Shown piece by piece: positions 17,432 through 26,857 of a DNA stretch of 38,720 nt. This DNA comes from Methanomassiliicoccales archaeon. GTDB lineage: Archaea > Thermoplasmatota > Thermoplasmata > Methanomassiliicoccales > UBA472. Under the pieces are notes generated by a model, which worked only from the letters and a program-made list of their open reading frames with translations, searched no databases and was not told the origin of the DNA. The position numbers were made by a program, and so were the translations under genes. The stretch covers positions 1 to 38,720 of the forward strand of contig DASXVU010000015.1 in NCBI GenBank assembly GCA_036504055.1. The letters run 5' to 3'. Each line of letters begins with the position of its first letter. The stretch's first letter is position 1.

Positions 17432-18528
17432 TGGACGACGATATCCTGATAGAGGCCAGGCATCTCAAGAAGTATTTCCCGATCCGCGGCGGTCTGCTGA
17501 ACAAGCAGTTAGCCAGCGTGAAGGCGGTCGATGATGTGAACATCCTGCTGAAGAGGGGTGAGACAGTAGGACTGGTCGGCGAGAGCGGGTGCGGAAAGAC
17601 CACAACCGGAAGGTGCATGCTCCTGTTGACCAAGCCGACCGGCGGCCACGTCTATTACAAGATGCCGGCCAATGACAGGACGCGCCTCCTCGAGCTGGAA
17701 GAGGCCACTTCCGGAATGCCCACCGGTGAAGGGCGGAAGAGGAAGAAGAACCTGTCCGCCGAACAGGTCGAGCTCGAAGCGATAAATGCGAAGTACGCCC
17801 TGGACAAGAAGGATCCCGAGACCCTGAGAAGGATAAGAAAGGAGATGCAGATCGTCTTCCAGGACCCATACTCATCATTGGACCCCAGGATGCTGGTGAA
17901 GGACCTGGTGGCGGAACCTCTGGTCGTACACGGCGTCGCCAAGGGGGATGAGGCCACGGAAATCGCGAAACAGCTGATGGAGGCAGTTGGCCTGAACCCC
18001 GACCACCTGTTCCGGTATCCGCACGAGTTCAGCGGAGGCCAGAGGCAGAGGATCGGCGTCGCCCGGGCCTTGGCCCTGAACCCCGACCTGGTGGTCCTGG
18101 ACGAGCCGACATCGGCCCTGGACGTTTCCGTCCAGGCTCAGATCCTGAACATGCTGAACGATCTCCAGACAAAGTTCAACCTGACCTTCCTGTTCATCTC
18201 ACACGATCTGAGCTCGATACGTTATATGTGCGACCGGGTGAACGTCATGTACCTGGGCAAGGTGGTGGAGTCGGCGAGCAAGGATGCGCTGTTCAACCAT
18301 CCGCTGCATCCGTACACGGAGGCACTGCTCTCGGTCATACCGGTGCCGGACCCGGAGGTCGTAAGGAACAAGATAGTCCTTTCGGGCGATGTCCCAAGCC
18401 CGGCGAACCCTCCATCGGGATGCAGGTTCCATACCCGTTGCCGGTACCGGGAGGGGATATGCGAAGAGATGGAGCCGCAGCTGATCGATAAGGGCGGCGG
18501 GCACTTCGTGGCCTGCCACTTCCGTTGA
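17431..18528 (+). CDS. dppF: Peptide ABC ATPase (DppF-like)
   Basis: The 365-residue second ATPase of the importer. Walker A is GESGCGKT (50-57), Q-loop Q144 in IVFQDPYSSLDPR, signature FSGGQRQR (200-207), Walker B VVLDEP (221-226) and switch His 258. Between Walker A and the Q-loop there is an extra charged segment of about 50 residues (78-130, with GRKRKKN), in the same place as the first insertion of its partner. The C-terminal domain has Cys 331, 337, 344 and 362 in the usual oligopeptide-transporter pattern. The ATG shares its A with the TGA of dppD and is preceded by GGAGGCGGGG, so translation is coupled. Confidence 0.93.
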   Translation: MDDDILIEARHLKKYFPIRGGLLNKQLASVKAVDDVNILLKRGETVGLVGESGCGKTTTGRCMLLLTKPTGGHVYYKMPANDRTRLLELEEATSGMPTGEGRKRKKNLSAEQVELEAINAKYALDKKDPETLRRIRKEMQIVFQDPYSSLDPRMLVKDLVAEPLVVHGVAKGDEATEIAKQLMEAVGLNPDHLFRYPHEFSGGQRQRIGVARALALNPDLVVLDEPTSALDVSVQAQILNMLNDLQTKFNLTFLFISHDLSSIRYMCDRVNVMYLGKVVESASKDALFNHPLHPYTEALLSVIPVPDPEVVRNKIVLSGDVPSPANPPSGCRFHTRCRYREGICEEMEPQLIDKGGGHFVACHFR

Positions 18529-18543
18529 GGCGGTAAAGAGCAT

Positions 18544-18861
18544 ATGGCGGTCAAAAGAAGGATCAAGGTCAGACCGGAGGAGAAAGAAGAGGGGTCATGG
18601 GAAGACGATCTGCCGGACGCTCCCTTCCCCTCCCGGAAGGACAGAGACTGGAAGGATTGGCTGGTAAGTTCCTGGGCCAGGGAATGGTACTTTCTGGGAT
18701 GTCTCTTCGCCGATGTGATGGTCGGACTGGAGATATGGAGGAGGCTTCAGGGGGATCTGTCGGTGGTCCTCCCGATCATCGTCATATTCGGTCTGATCAT
18801 TGGCGAAATATTCCTTTATGTCAAACTATGGGGGGAGGAAGGGCGCCTGGTCCGTAGGTGA
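18544..18861 (+). CDS. Small membrane protein downstream of the ABC operon
   Basis: A 105-residue protein of unknown function. The first 35 residues are highly charged (basic, then acidic), followed by an amphipathic Trp-rich stretch and two hydrophobic segments at about 49-64 and 73-94. The tail is acidic then basic. Its ATG lies 15 bases after the dppF stop (GAGGCGGTAAAGAG between), so it is probably the last gene of the transporter operon. No family is recognised. It may be an accessory of the importer, but only position supports this. Confidence 0.65.
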   Translation: MAVKRRIKVRPEEKEEGSWEDDLPDAPFPSRKDRDWKDWLVSSWAREWYFLGCLFADVMVGLEIWRRLQGDLSVVLPIIVIFGLIIGEIFLYVKLWGEEGRLVRR

Positions 18862-18932
18862 GCGGTCTGCTGGACTCCGAAGAATATCCATAAGTATTAT
18901 TTGCAGAAAAGCCATCAGGCCTGGGGAACGTA

Positions 18933-19313
18933 TTGACGGTCGTGAGCATGAATGAAGTGTGCCTAGCTCTGGGCAACACTCTGGGCAAAAAGGGCATGTC
19001 TGAGAGCGACATAACCAAGCTGGCAGAGTACCTGATGAGCTTTTTCGGATTCACCGATCAGACCATCGATAACCGCCTGACCTCCGAGGACCGGGACGTC
19101 TTCTACATGCTGGAGGAGGAAGGTTTCCTCACCACCTGGCAGGAGGAGGTCCACCTGAAGAAGGGGAAGCTCTGGCGTATCCATTACTGGGTCCTGAAGA
19201 CCGATCAGATCCAGCGGATGGCGATGAAGGAGGACCCGGCTCTGCGAAACAAGGATGACGCCGCTGCCACCTACGACGATGTTCCGGATGATTGCTGGAA
19301 CAGAAGCAAGTGA
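18933..19313 (+). CDS. DUF6015-like small archaeal protein
   Basis: A 126-residue soluble protein, acidic at the end, that resembles the archaeal DUF6015 family (function unknown). The first helix pair, ALGNTLGKKGMSESDITKLA and EYLMSFFGF, is followed by a predicted winged-helix-like part: IDNRLTSEDRDVFYMLEEEG, then FLTTWQEEV and WRIHYWVLKT. This hints at a DNA-binding or protein-interaction fold. The start is unsure: TTG at 18933 keeps a TVVS segment that seems conserved, while ATG at 18948 is the shorter choice. A TATA-like AAGTATTA lies near 18892. Confidence 0.7.
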   Translation: MTVVSMNEVCLALGNTLGKKGMSESDITKLAEYLMSFFGFTDQTIDNRLTSEDRDVFYMLEEEGFLTTWQEEVHLKKGKLWRIHYWVLKTDQIQRMAMKEDPALRNKDDAAATYDDVPDDCWNRSK

Positions 19314-19340
19314 TACGCCGTCCGACTCAAAACCACGATA

Positions 19341-19350
19341 TTTTTTATAG
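19341..19350 (+). promoter_or_regulatory. TATA box of the site-2 protease gene
   Basis: TTTTTTATAG is centred about 37 bases before the ATG at 19383, which allows a leader of about 10 nt. Confidence 0.4.
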
Positions 19351-19382
19351 CACATGGTAGTTAGTGCAGAAAGAGGCTCTGG

Positions 19383-20990
19383 ATGATAGAATACGTCATC
19401 GTACTGCTGGTAGTGATCGTCTATTTCGCGGCCATCTACCTTCTGAACAAGAGGGGCATACTGGCAAAGTACCACTTCACCCAGGGCATGATCTTCCTGA
19501 TGTGGCGCACCGAAGGCGGAAAGAAGGTCATCGAGAAGCTCTCCAAGTTTAGGAGATTCTGGCTCGTCTACGCCGCGGCCGCCAAGTGGATCTGCCTGGC
19601 GGTGGCCATCTTCATGATGTCGCTTCTGATCTGGGAGGCGACACTGGTCTCCAAGATACCGGCGTCCTCGGCACCTGGGCCGGAGATGATCCTGGGAATA
19701 CCCGGGCTCAACCCGATCATACCAATCTGGTATGGCATCATAGGGCTGATCGTGGCCGTGGTGTTCCATGAGTTCGCCCATGGCATACTGACCCGCGTCG
19801 GCAAGATGGATATCAAATCCCTCGGCATCGTGTTCCTGGTCATCCCGCTGGGGGCGTTCGTGGAACCGGACGAGGAGGCCATCACCAAGTCTGACCGCAG
19901 GCGCCGCACCAGCATCTACGCGGTCGGTCCCGGGACCAACATCATCCTGGCGGTCATATGTGCCATACTGTTCTCGTCGGTCATGCTGAGCTCGGTCGAA
20001 CCGGTCCGGGACGGGCCGGTGGTGGTGACCGTCGGTGACAACAGCATCGCCTCCATGAACAGCCTTCAGTTCGGTGCCCAGGTGGTATCGGTGAACGGCT
20101 CGCCTGTGACCGACATCTATTCCTGGCAGAACGCCACCGCTCCCAGCGCCGGTTCCTCGGTCAGTCTGTCCTATTATTTCAAGTCCAGTCAGTACAATTC
20201 CTCGATGTTCTCGGGCGTCCAGGTCACCAGCGTGACCAAGGGATATCCGGCCGATGCTGCCGGCATCCAGTCCGGTATGCTGATCTCCTCGCTGAACGAC
20301 ATGCCCATCCGTAACGAGAACGATCTGTGGGTCGCCTTGCATAACACTCACGGGGGACAGACGGTCAACGTCACCATGATGTCGTACCATGCTGACACCC
20401 GCGCTTACGAGAACGTGAGCAGCATCAACACCGTCACCCTGCTGAGCCGGGCCGAGTACCTGCGTTCGTCCGGCGCGGTTGTGCCGTCCGGCTTCGTGGA
20501 CTATGGATTCATGGGCATCAACAGCGCCTACCTCGGCGCTGGCGTGGCCAATGTCCAGGTCCTTTCACAACGCCTTGCCTCGCCCTATGCGAACATGCAG
20601 AGCCCGGGGGACTTCATCACCGACACGCTGCGTTACATATCGCTCCCGTTCGTCGGACTAGCGCCAGTGCAGTCACCGGTCACCGAGCTGTTCCACCCGA
20701 CCGGACTGGTCGCCCCGTTCGGCGCCGACGCCTTCTGGATCACCGCGAACATCCTCTACTGGGTGTTCTGGATCAACCTGATGGTGGGTATGACGAACGT
20801 GCTGCCGGCGGTCCCGCTGGACGGAGGTTTCCTGTTCAAGGACGGTTTGGACGCCTTTGTGCAGAAGGTCCGGAAGAACGCGACGGAGGAGCAGCGGGCC
20901 AGGTACGTGTCCCGGATAACCATCGCCCTGGCCCTGTTCGTGCTGTTCCTGATCGTCTACCAGTTCATCGGACCAAGGCTGAACGGTTGA
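19383..20990 (+). CDS. Site-2-type intramembrane metalloprotease (M50) with PDZ
   Basis: A 535-residue membrane protease of the S2P/M50 family, which cuts substrate proteins inside the membrane. The zinc motif is HEFAH at residues 129-133, in a membrane helix (VVFHEFAHGIL). The second active-site motif is PLDGG at about 478-482, in VLPAVPLDGGFLFKDG. Between them are extracytoplasmic segments with PDZ-like repeats, one near 220-260 (VVSVNGSPVTD) and a clearer one at about 278-340 (GYPADAAGIQSGMLISSLND). It stands alone with its own TATA box. The substrates are unknown; a membrane-bound regulator is the usual type. Confidence 0.92.
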   Translation: MIEYVIVLLVVIVYFAAIYLLNKRGILAKYHFTQGMIFLMWRTEGGKKVIEKLSKFRRFWLVYAAAAKWICLAVAIFMMSLLIWEATLVSKIPASSAPGPEMILGIPGLNPIIPIWYGIIGLIVAVVFHEFAHGILTRVGKMDIKSLGIVFLVIPLGAFVEPDEEAITKSDRRRRTSIYAVGPGTNIILAVICAILFSSVMLSSVEPVRDGPVVVTVGDNSIASMNSLQFGAQVVSVNGSPVTDIYSWQNATAPSAGSSVSLSYYFKSSQYNSSMFSGVQVTSVTKGYPADAAGIQSGMLISSLNDMPIRNENDLWVALHNTHGGQTVNVTMMSYHADTRAYENVSSINTVTLLSRAEYLRSSGAVVPSGFVDYGFMGINSAYLGAGVANVQVLSQRLASPYANMQSPGDFITDTLRYISLPFVGLAPVQSPVTELFHPTGLVAPFGADAFWITANILYWVFWINLMVGMTNVLPAVPLDGGFLFKDGLDAFVQKVRKNATEEQRARYVSRITIALALFVLFLIVYQFIGPRLNG

Positions 20991-21157
20991 GCAGGATATA
21001 TCGTGCCAGGCCGTGGTCCGTATCGGGATCATGATGCCTGGCCAGGTCGATTGGTCCGACGACAGCTCATCATGAGACGATGCCACGGAGCAGTTCGATG
21101 GACCGCATTATTCCTGTCATTTGTTGCCCTCTTGGAAGCTAATGAATATCGGAGAAT

Positions 21158-23235
21158 ATGGTCAACAGGGGCTTGAATGCACCTCGTACCATTCTGGTAT
21201 TGGTTGTTGACGATGAACCAGCCATCGGTTCCTGACCAAGGATTATCTGGAGTTCAATGAGAACCTAAAGGTGGATGTCGCCACTTCTGCCGCAGAAGCC
21301 AGAGAGGAGATGGCGGGGGGACGATACGACGTGATCGTATCGGACTATCAGATGCCCGTCGAGGACGGGATCCAATTCCTTAAGTCGCTCCGGGCCTCGG
21401 AGAACTCGATCCCTTTCATTCTGTTCACAGGCAAAGGAAGAGAGGACGTCGTCATAGAGGCGATCAACAACGGAGCAGACGCCTATCTACAGAAGGGAGG
21501 GGATTCCAGATCACTCTTCGCGGAGCTTGATCACCGCATTGGCATGGTGGTCAGAAGACATCGGGCGGAGGCGGCCCTTCTCGACAGCGAGTCGGAGTTC
21601 CGTACCCTGTTCGAGGACAATCCTGATGCAATTTCCCTGGTTAGTATGGACGGCAGGATCCTGAACTGCAACCACGCGGCGGCCAAGATGGTGATGATGA
21701 ACAAGGAGGAGATCATCGGTGGAACGGTCGCGGACCTGGGGGTCTTCAGCCCGGACGATCTGGCATTTTTCCAACGGACGATGAGAGATAGGATGAACGG
21801 AATACTGGGGAGTCCCGTCCTGTCACAGATACGCCGAAGGGACGGCAGTCAACGGTGGATGGAGATCCGTTCGTCGATCGTAAGGAAAAGCGGCAAATTC
21901 CACGGTTTCCAGATCATCTGCAGAGATATGACCGAACAGAGAAATGCAGAGGAAGCCCTTAGGAAAAGTGAAAGCAAGTTCAGAGCGATCTTCACCGAAT
22001 CCCCGGTGGGGATAGCGACATTGGATCTGGAAGGCAGGCCTCGCGATTTCAACCAGGTTTTCGATCATTTCGGTTATTCTGAGGAAGAATTCTCCAGGAA
22101 GTCCTTCTCCGAATTCACACATCCCGATGACCGTGAGCGGAACGTTGCCCTTTTCAAGGACCTGGTTGCAGGCAAGATCGACCGCTTCGAGATAGACAAA
22201 AGATACGTTAGGAAAGATGGGTCCACTGTCTGGGCTCGCCTTTACGAGAAACGGGTGGAAGGTATCGAGGATGGATCGCCGGCGATCCTTGCCATCATTG
22301 AGGATCTTACCGAGTTGAAAGAGGCGGAAGAGGCAAAGGATGAGAGCACAACTCGTTTGCAGACCTTGGTCGAGGCCATCCCCGACTTGATCTGGCTAAA
22401 GGATAAGGATGGCGTATATCTCTCATGTAACAAGATGTTGGGGCGTCTGTATGGGGCCAAAGAATCGGAGATTGTGGGAAAGACCGATCACGATTTCGTT
22501 CTTCCTGAGCAGGCCGATTTCTTCCGCGAGAACGATGCCAAGGCGATGGAGACAGGCGGTCCGATCCGCAGTGAAGAATGGGCGACCATGAGCGGCGGTC
22601 ATCGCATCTTGCTTGAGGTGATCAAGACACCGATGTACGATGCAAACGGCAATCTGATCGGCGTGCTCGGCATCGGGAGGGACATCACCGAGCGCAAGAA
22701 GGCCGAGAATGAGCTGCGACGTTATTCGTCCAGGCTTTCCATCCTCAACGGGATCATCTCGGCGGCAAATAAATCGGATGACCTGCCGCAACTGCTCGGT
22801 TTTGTATTGTCGGAGACCTTGAGGCTGTTGGACTTCGACGCCGGAGGTGTCTATCTGGTAGACCATGCCGCACGGACGGCGAATGTCGTCTGCTCGAAGA
22901 ACCTCGACCCGGAGTTCCTGAAAGATGTTCAAACGGTCGAGATCGACCATAAGCCCTATGACACCTTGTTCATCATGGGCGAACCAATCATCGCGGAGAA
23001 TTATGCCCAGATCAACGCCGAACGGTCGGAGAGGTATGGGTTATTGTCGATAGCGAGCATACCTTTGCTCTCCAAGGGGGAGGTTGTCGGGGCAATGAAC
23101 GTCGCCAGCACAGTGCGGAACCTCATCAGTGATGAGGACCGGGAGACGCTGGCATCCATCGGCAGGGAACTGGGCAGTTCGATCCGCCGCATGATGTCGG
23201 AAGAGCGGGCAACGAGTGCTATCCTCCGCCCGTAA
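21158..23235 (+). pseudogene. Frameshifted receiver-PAS-PAS-PAS-GAF signalling protein
   Basis: The start of a response-regulator receiver domain (TILVLVVDDEPAIG) is read from the ATG at 21158 but stops at a TGA at 21233. The rest of the same domain continues one frame over, from about 21229 (FLTKDYLEFNENLKVDVA). A single missing base near 21227-21229 explains this. The downstream frame is then intact for over 650 codons. With the GTG at 21271 as residue 1, it has the phospho-acceptor Asp 25 (VSDYQMP), Lys 75, PAS domains at about 107-225, 232-350 and 358-480, and a GAF domain to about 645. No histidine kinase domain follows. It is either a true pseudogene, a sequencing error, or a truncated gene read from 21271. 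Confidence 0.8.
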
Positions 23236-23327
23236 GATCTGATCCGAATCGTCGATCCGAGGTATCTCACGAATGCCTTATTTTACCCGCTTCCAACAGC
23301 CCTTGATGTCACGATAAAGCTGACGAT

Positions 23328-23618
23328 CTAGCAGTGGCTGCTGCACGGCTGCTCGACGTGAGCGGTCGATACAGTCTTCATCTTCTCATTGCAGACCGGG
23401 CACATGTCGTAGTCCAAGGACTTGAAATTGGAGAACAGCTCGTAGACCTCTCCGCACTGACTGCATCTCTTGAACGCAATGTAGGCGGATCTGAACAGGT
23501 CACACTGTTCGATGTTGTCCTCGGTCCTCTTCAAACAGACATCGGCCACGCAGTTGTCGCAAAGGTTGCGCCGGCTGATGTTGACCCACACATGCTCGCT
23601 GATCTGAACTCTCGTCAA
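23328..23618 (-). CDS. Cys-rich zinc-binding protein
   Basis: A 96-residue soluble protein of unknown function. Two Cys clusters are visible: CDNC followed by VCLKR and QCDLF in the first half, and CSQCGEVYELF with CPVC near residues 54-78, the latter a zinc ribbon. The tail is Cys/His-rich (EQPCSSHC). I chose the TTG at 23618 because the TATA element at 23665-23672 would lie inside a longer reading frame, while AGGGAAGGGA precedes this TTG. It stands between the signalling gene and nrdD, same strand as nrdD but with its own promoter. Confidence 0.7.
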   Translation of the reverse strand: MTRVQISEHVWVNISRRNLCDNCVADVCLKRTEDNIEQCDLFRSAYIAFKRCSQCGEVYELFSNFKSLDYDMCPVCNEKMKTVSTAHVEQPCSSHC

Positions 23619-23664
23619 TTTTGTTATCCCTTCCCTGTGAGATAGTTTTTGACCCGAATATGAG

Positions 23665-23672
23665 TATTTAAT
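23665..23672 (-). promoter_or_regulatory. TATA box of the Cys-rich protein
   Basis: The minus strand reads ATTAAATA. Transcription should begin near 23642, leaving about 24 nt of leader with an A/G-rich ribosome binding site before the TTG at 23618. This decides the choice of the shorter start. Confidence 0.45.
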
Positions 23673-23801
23673 CCTTGTCAAATAATCCTCCCAACAAGAT
23701 AATCATTCATGACTTGACATCATGACTGGCCTTGGCAATTATAGCTGCTTTACAAATAAAAGAGGGAAGTGAAAGGTGTTTAATATCTTCCCGAAGCGGC
23801 C

Positions 23802-25922
23802 TTAGGAGATGTTGTTCCTCAGCCTGTCCTTGAGCTCCCCGAGCTTCCCCTTGTTCCAGCTGGTGGTCTTGGAGAAGAACCCGGTCACGCGGGTGATGCC
23901 CTCGACGTCCGGCGACGCGCAGAAGGGGCAGGTCGACCTCAGTCCGCGGGTGGTCCGGCCGCAGTTCAGGCAGGCGGTGAACTCCGGGCTGAAAGCGATC
24001 TGCGAGTTCTGCGTGTTCTCGAACGTCTTCTTGACGAAGGCGGCGATCGACTCCGCTGGGGGCTTGTGCTCCCCGAGCCACACATGGGTCAGCGAACCGG
24101 CCTCGATCAGGGGATGGAACAGGCCCTCGGCCTTCGTCCTCTCGATGGCGCTGATCGGAGCGCCGACGTTCAGATAGGTCGAGTTGGTGTAGTATATCTC
24201 GCCGGCTGATTTGTTGCCCTTGATTACCGTGGGCGCCTGCAGCGGATAGTACTTCATGTCCAGCTTGGCGAAGCGGTAGGCGGTCGATTCGGCCGGGGTC
24301 TGTTCCAGCGGCATGCGGATACCGTACTTCTCGCCGATCTCCTCGGCGTTCTTCTTCATGGAGGAGATGACCTTGAGCCCGAACTTGGTCGCGTCCTTCG
24401 ATTCATGCATCTGCTGGCCCGTGTGGTACTGCACCAGTTCGTTCAGGCCGACCATCCCGATCAGGAACGACGCCTTGTTGAACCGGTAGTACGGCTCACC
24501 ATCCAGGTTCATGGTCAGCAGTGCCAGCGTCGAGTGCTTGCCCATGTCCAGCAGGCTCTTTATGAAGTCCCGTTTCTGCACGTGGGCGTGGGCCACCAGC
24601 TCGATCTTCTGCCGGAGCAGGTCGAACAGTTTCCCGTCATCCTGATGCGCCTCGTAGGCGACACGCGGCAAGTTGATAGTCACGTTCTGCATCGCCGAGT
24701 ATCTCATCTTCCACGGTGTCTTTGCGTCGTCCAGGTCGCTCTTGTCCAATTTGAACGTGAGGCGGCAGCACTCCGATATCTTGGCGGTGTTGCCCCGGTC
24801 GAAGACGAAGTAGGTGTTGCCCTTCTCGGTCGCGACGTTCGAGATCTTGTTGAGGAACTCCTCGTGACCTTCGGTCTTGAAGAACTTGTCCGTCATGTGC
24901 ACGTTCGGTTTGGGGAAGAAGAACGGTCTTCCGAGCGCGTCCCCCTCGAGGTACACATCGAACAATGCGCTGATGAAGCGCTGTGCCTCCGGTTGGTATT
25001 CCTCGTAGTTCTTGCCGGTGAAGGTGCCGTTCGGTCCGATCGCCGGAACTCCCATGAAATGGTCAGGGCACTCCCAGTACAGGTTGAGGTCGGAGAATAT
25101 CGACTGTCCGCCCCGGGCCACCGCCTGCTGGGCGAACTCATAGATCAATATCTGGGCCAGCTGCTTCATCCTGCGGTCGTCGCAGCCGACGAGATACGGG
25201 GCGAGGAACAGGTTGAACGCGTCCCATCCGATGGCGCCGGCAAAGTTGCCTTGCAGCGCAGCGGAGAACTTGACGACCTGCTCGATCAGCACTTCCGGGT
25301 GCCGTGCCGGCTTGGCGATGGAGATCGCATTGGGTAGGTTCAGGCCGAACTTCTTCACGTACTCGATCGATTGACCGCTGCAGTACGGCCGGTCGATCAT
25401 GCCCAGGTCGTGGAGGTGTATGTCGCCTTTCATATGGGCGTCGGCCAGGTCCTGCGTGAACACTTCGAGCAGGGCGAACTCCTTCTTGATCCTCTCGGCG
25501 AGGGTGAGGTTCGTGGCCTCCGGCCCATGCGGGACGTTGGCGTTCTCCTTGTTCGGGTTCATGATGATCTGACGAGCATCGTACAGCGGGACGCCCAACC
25601 GGGTGTGCTGCCTGCGGATCTTCGCGAGACCATACTCGACTAGCTTGGCGTTCGTCAGCTCGCGGATGAGCGGTGCGGTGATGACGTCGAGCTCGAGCTC
25701 CGATATCATCTTCTCGACTTCGCGCGCAACGATAGCGGCGGCATCCTCGCTGATGGTGGTTTCCCGCATGAGGGCATCGAAGATGCGCTGTTTGTCCCAT
25801 TTCTTGATCTCCTCATCGGAGGTACGCACGAACAGCGATAGCTCAGTCGATTCCTTCTCGTCCGACCAGATGACTCCTGGCTCTGTTCCCCTAAGATCGC
25901 GTGAGTTCTCTATTGATTTCAT
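23802..25922 (-). CDS. nrdD: Anaerobic ribonucleoside-triphosphate reductase (class III)
   Basis: A 706-residue glycyl-radical enzyme that makes deoxyribonucleotides without oxygen. Residues 1-100 hold an ATP-cone (allosteric activity site; KKWDKQRIFDALMRETTIS). The ten-strand barrel follows, with DIHLHDLGM, QGNFAGAIGWDAF and the Cys region ISECCRLTF. The C-terminus has four zinc Cys (about 651, 654, 665, 668) and the glycyl-radical motif RVTGFF with Gly near 681. I prefer the ATG at 25922, with AAAGGTGA just before it, over the TTG at 25952. No NrdG activase is next to it. A divergent regulator-like gene and a repeat array lie upstream. A redoxin and ferredoxin disulfide reductase that may reduce it lie 11 kb away. 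Confidence 0.95.
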   Translation of the reverse strand: MKSIENSRDLRGTEPGVIWSDEKESTELSLFVRTSDEEIKKWDKQRIFDALMRETTISEDAAAIVAREVEKMISELELDVITAPLIRELTNAKLVEYGLAKIRRQHTRLGVPLYDARQIIMNPNKENANVPHGPEATNLTLAERIKKEFALLEVFTQDLADAHMKGDIHLHDLGMIDRPYCSGQSIEYVKKFGLNLPNAISIAKPARHPEVLIEQVVKFSAALQGNFAGAIGWDAFNLFLAPYLVGCDDRRMKQLAQILIYEFAQQAVARGGQSIFSDLNLYWECPDHFMGVPAIGPNGTFTGKNYEEYQPEAQRFISALFDVYLEGDALGRPFFFPKPNVHMTDKFFKTEGHEEFLNKISNVATEKGNTYFVFDRGNTAKISECCRLTFKLDKSDLDDAKTPWKMRYSAMQNVTINLPRVAYEAHQDDGKLFDLLRQKIELVAHAHVQKRDFIKSLLDMGKHSTLALLTMNLDGEPYYRFNKASFLIGMVGLNELVQYHTGQQMHESKDATKFGLKVISSMKKNAEEIGEKYGIRMPLEQTPAESTAYRFAKLDMKYYPLQAPTVIKGNKSAGEIYYTNSTYLNVGAPISAIERTKAEGLFHPLIEAGSLTHVWLGEHKPPAESIAAFVKKTFENTQNSQIAFSPEFTACLNCGRTTRGLRSTCPFCASPDVEGITRVTGFFSKTTSWNKGKLGELKDRLRNNIS

Positions 25923-26015
25923 GAGTTTCACCTTTAAGAAGGGCACACCCAACTCCCCGAGAATGGCGTCCCAAATGCTTTCGCTTTTACAGGCCTATGA
26001 CATTGACCTGTGGGG

Positions 26016-26021
26016 TTTAAA
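26016..26021 (-). promoter_or_regulatory. TATA box of nrdD
   Basis: TTTAAA, in GGCTTTAAACCC on the minus strand. Transcription should begin near 25992, giving a leader of about 70 nt with AAAGGTGA before the ATG at 25922. Confidence 0.4.
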
Positions 26022-26040
26022 GCCGTTTTTGAACATGGTG

Positions 26041-26105
26041 TGGTAAATAAAGCCCCGTTAACAAAGCTTTATTATTTACCAGGTCTGTTACCAGGTCTGT
26101 TACCA
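26041..26105. promoter_or_regulatory. TTACCA repeat array (candidate operator)
   Basis: Three copies of TTACCA lie at 26076, 26088 and 26100, with an exact 12-base period. The first two full units read TTACCAGGTCTG. An inverted copy, TGGTAA, lies at 26041-26046. The longer arms TGGTAAATAAAGC and GCTTTATTATTTACCA are also nearly complementary. The array covers the probable TATA box (26069-26077) and start site of the regulator-like gene and flanks the nrdD promoter, so a protein bound here could control both. Confidence 0.6.
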
Positions 26106-26106
26106 C

Positions 26107-26685
26107 ATGTTCCATCCAGAGCGTGATTTGAAGTTCATAATCCTCGAACTCCTGACAGATGACGGTCGATCCATCAGCTCACTGTCACGGGAACTGGAGA
26201 AGAACGGTTACGATCTTCACAGATTGATACTTACCGGTTATCTGCGTGCTTTGACAGATCAACACGTGCTCAAGGAGAAGGACGTGCCCCCGGCCAAGAT
26301 CTATGTGCCGGTCAAAGGACGTCAAAAGGACATCTATGATGTTATCGATGAGGCATCCCACGATCTCGCAGAAGGTCGCAGGGCTGAGGAACTGAGCCTC
26401 TATGCGATGTGGCGGCTTTTCAAGCGCCCCATCTTCGCCGAGGAATTGGTCAGGGCAGGTATATCCGGCGAACCTCGGGGAAGACAGGCGACCCAGGAGG
26501 AGCGTCAGGAGGCAAAGAAGGTGCTGGTCCGATCGGGGTTCAAGATCCCTGACAGCAGCCGGGCCTATGTGCCGGAAGCCAGCGATCTAGGTGCAGACTA
26601 TCAGACCCTGCTCGAGACCATCGTCGCGAACCAGCTGGACATATCGTATCTGGTGAGGGAGACCAAGCAGACCAAATTGGTTTGA
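26107..26685 (+). CDS. Winged-helix-like protein, candidate nrdD regulator
   Basis: A 192-residue, charged, soluble protein. The N-terminal part reads like a winged helix: ERDLKFIILELLTDDG, then RSISSLSRELEKNGYD as candidate helix-turn-helix, then TGYLRALTDQHVLKEKDVPP and AKIYVPV as the wing. The middle is helical, and the end has RSGFKIPDSSRAYVPEA and a helix up to the C-terminus. I do not recognise a named family. It is divergent from nrdD, and its ATG lies directly after the TTACCA repeats. Together this suggests an autoregulated transcription factor for nrdD, which is an inference. The mRNA would be nearly leaderless. Confidence 0.7.
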   Translation: MFHPERDLKFIILELLTDDGRSISSLSRELEKNGYDLHRLILTGYLRALTDQHVLKEKDVPPAKIYVPVKGRQKDIYDVIDEASHDLAEGRRAEELSLYAMWRLFKRPIFAEELVRAGISGEPRGRQATQEERQEAKKVLVRSGFKIPDSSRAYVPEASDLGADYQTLLETIVANQLDISYLVRETKQTKLV

Positions 26686-26857
26686 AACCTAGGTCAGGAA
26701 GGCTCCAGGTTTTGAGGCTACGTTGTCCATATATCGATCAGGTGGGAACAATGTGAGGCCTATCGCGGACGAATGAACGATGTTAGATTTGTTCGTTGAA
26801 CTTCATCACAGAAGACTATAAAACTGAATAGAAAAATATCAAGATGCTGGAGATTGC

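Noticed and set aside
18963-20390. A 475-codon minus-strand frame over the DUF6015-like and site-2 protease genes
   Set aside because: It is antisense to a protease with intact HEFAH and PLDGG motifs, is His/Asp/Arg-rich and crosses two genes.
21226-21234. Programmed frameshifting in the receiver gene
   Set aside because: There is no slippery heptamer or obvious downstream structure at the shift site, and the loss of one base in a G/T run explains it more simply.
24405-25337. A 310-codon plus-strand frame inside nrdD
   Set aside because: It is antisense to a clearly recognisable NrdD and has the Val/Leu/Glu/Arg-rich makeup typical of shadow frames in GC-rich genes.
26041-26105. CRISPR-like interpretation of the TTACCA repeats
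   Set aside because: The repeats are 12 bases, tandem and without unique spacers, and lie in a promoter; they fit an operator, not a CRISPR array.
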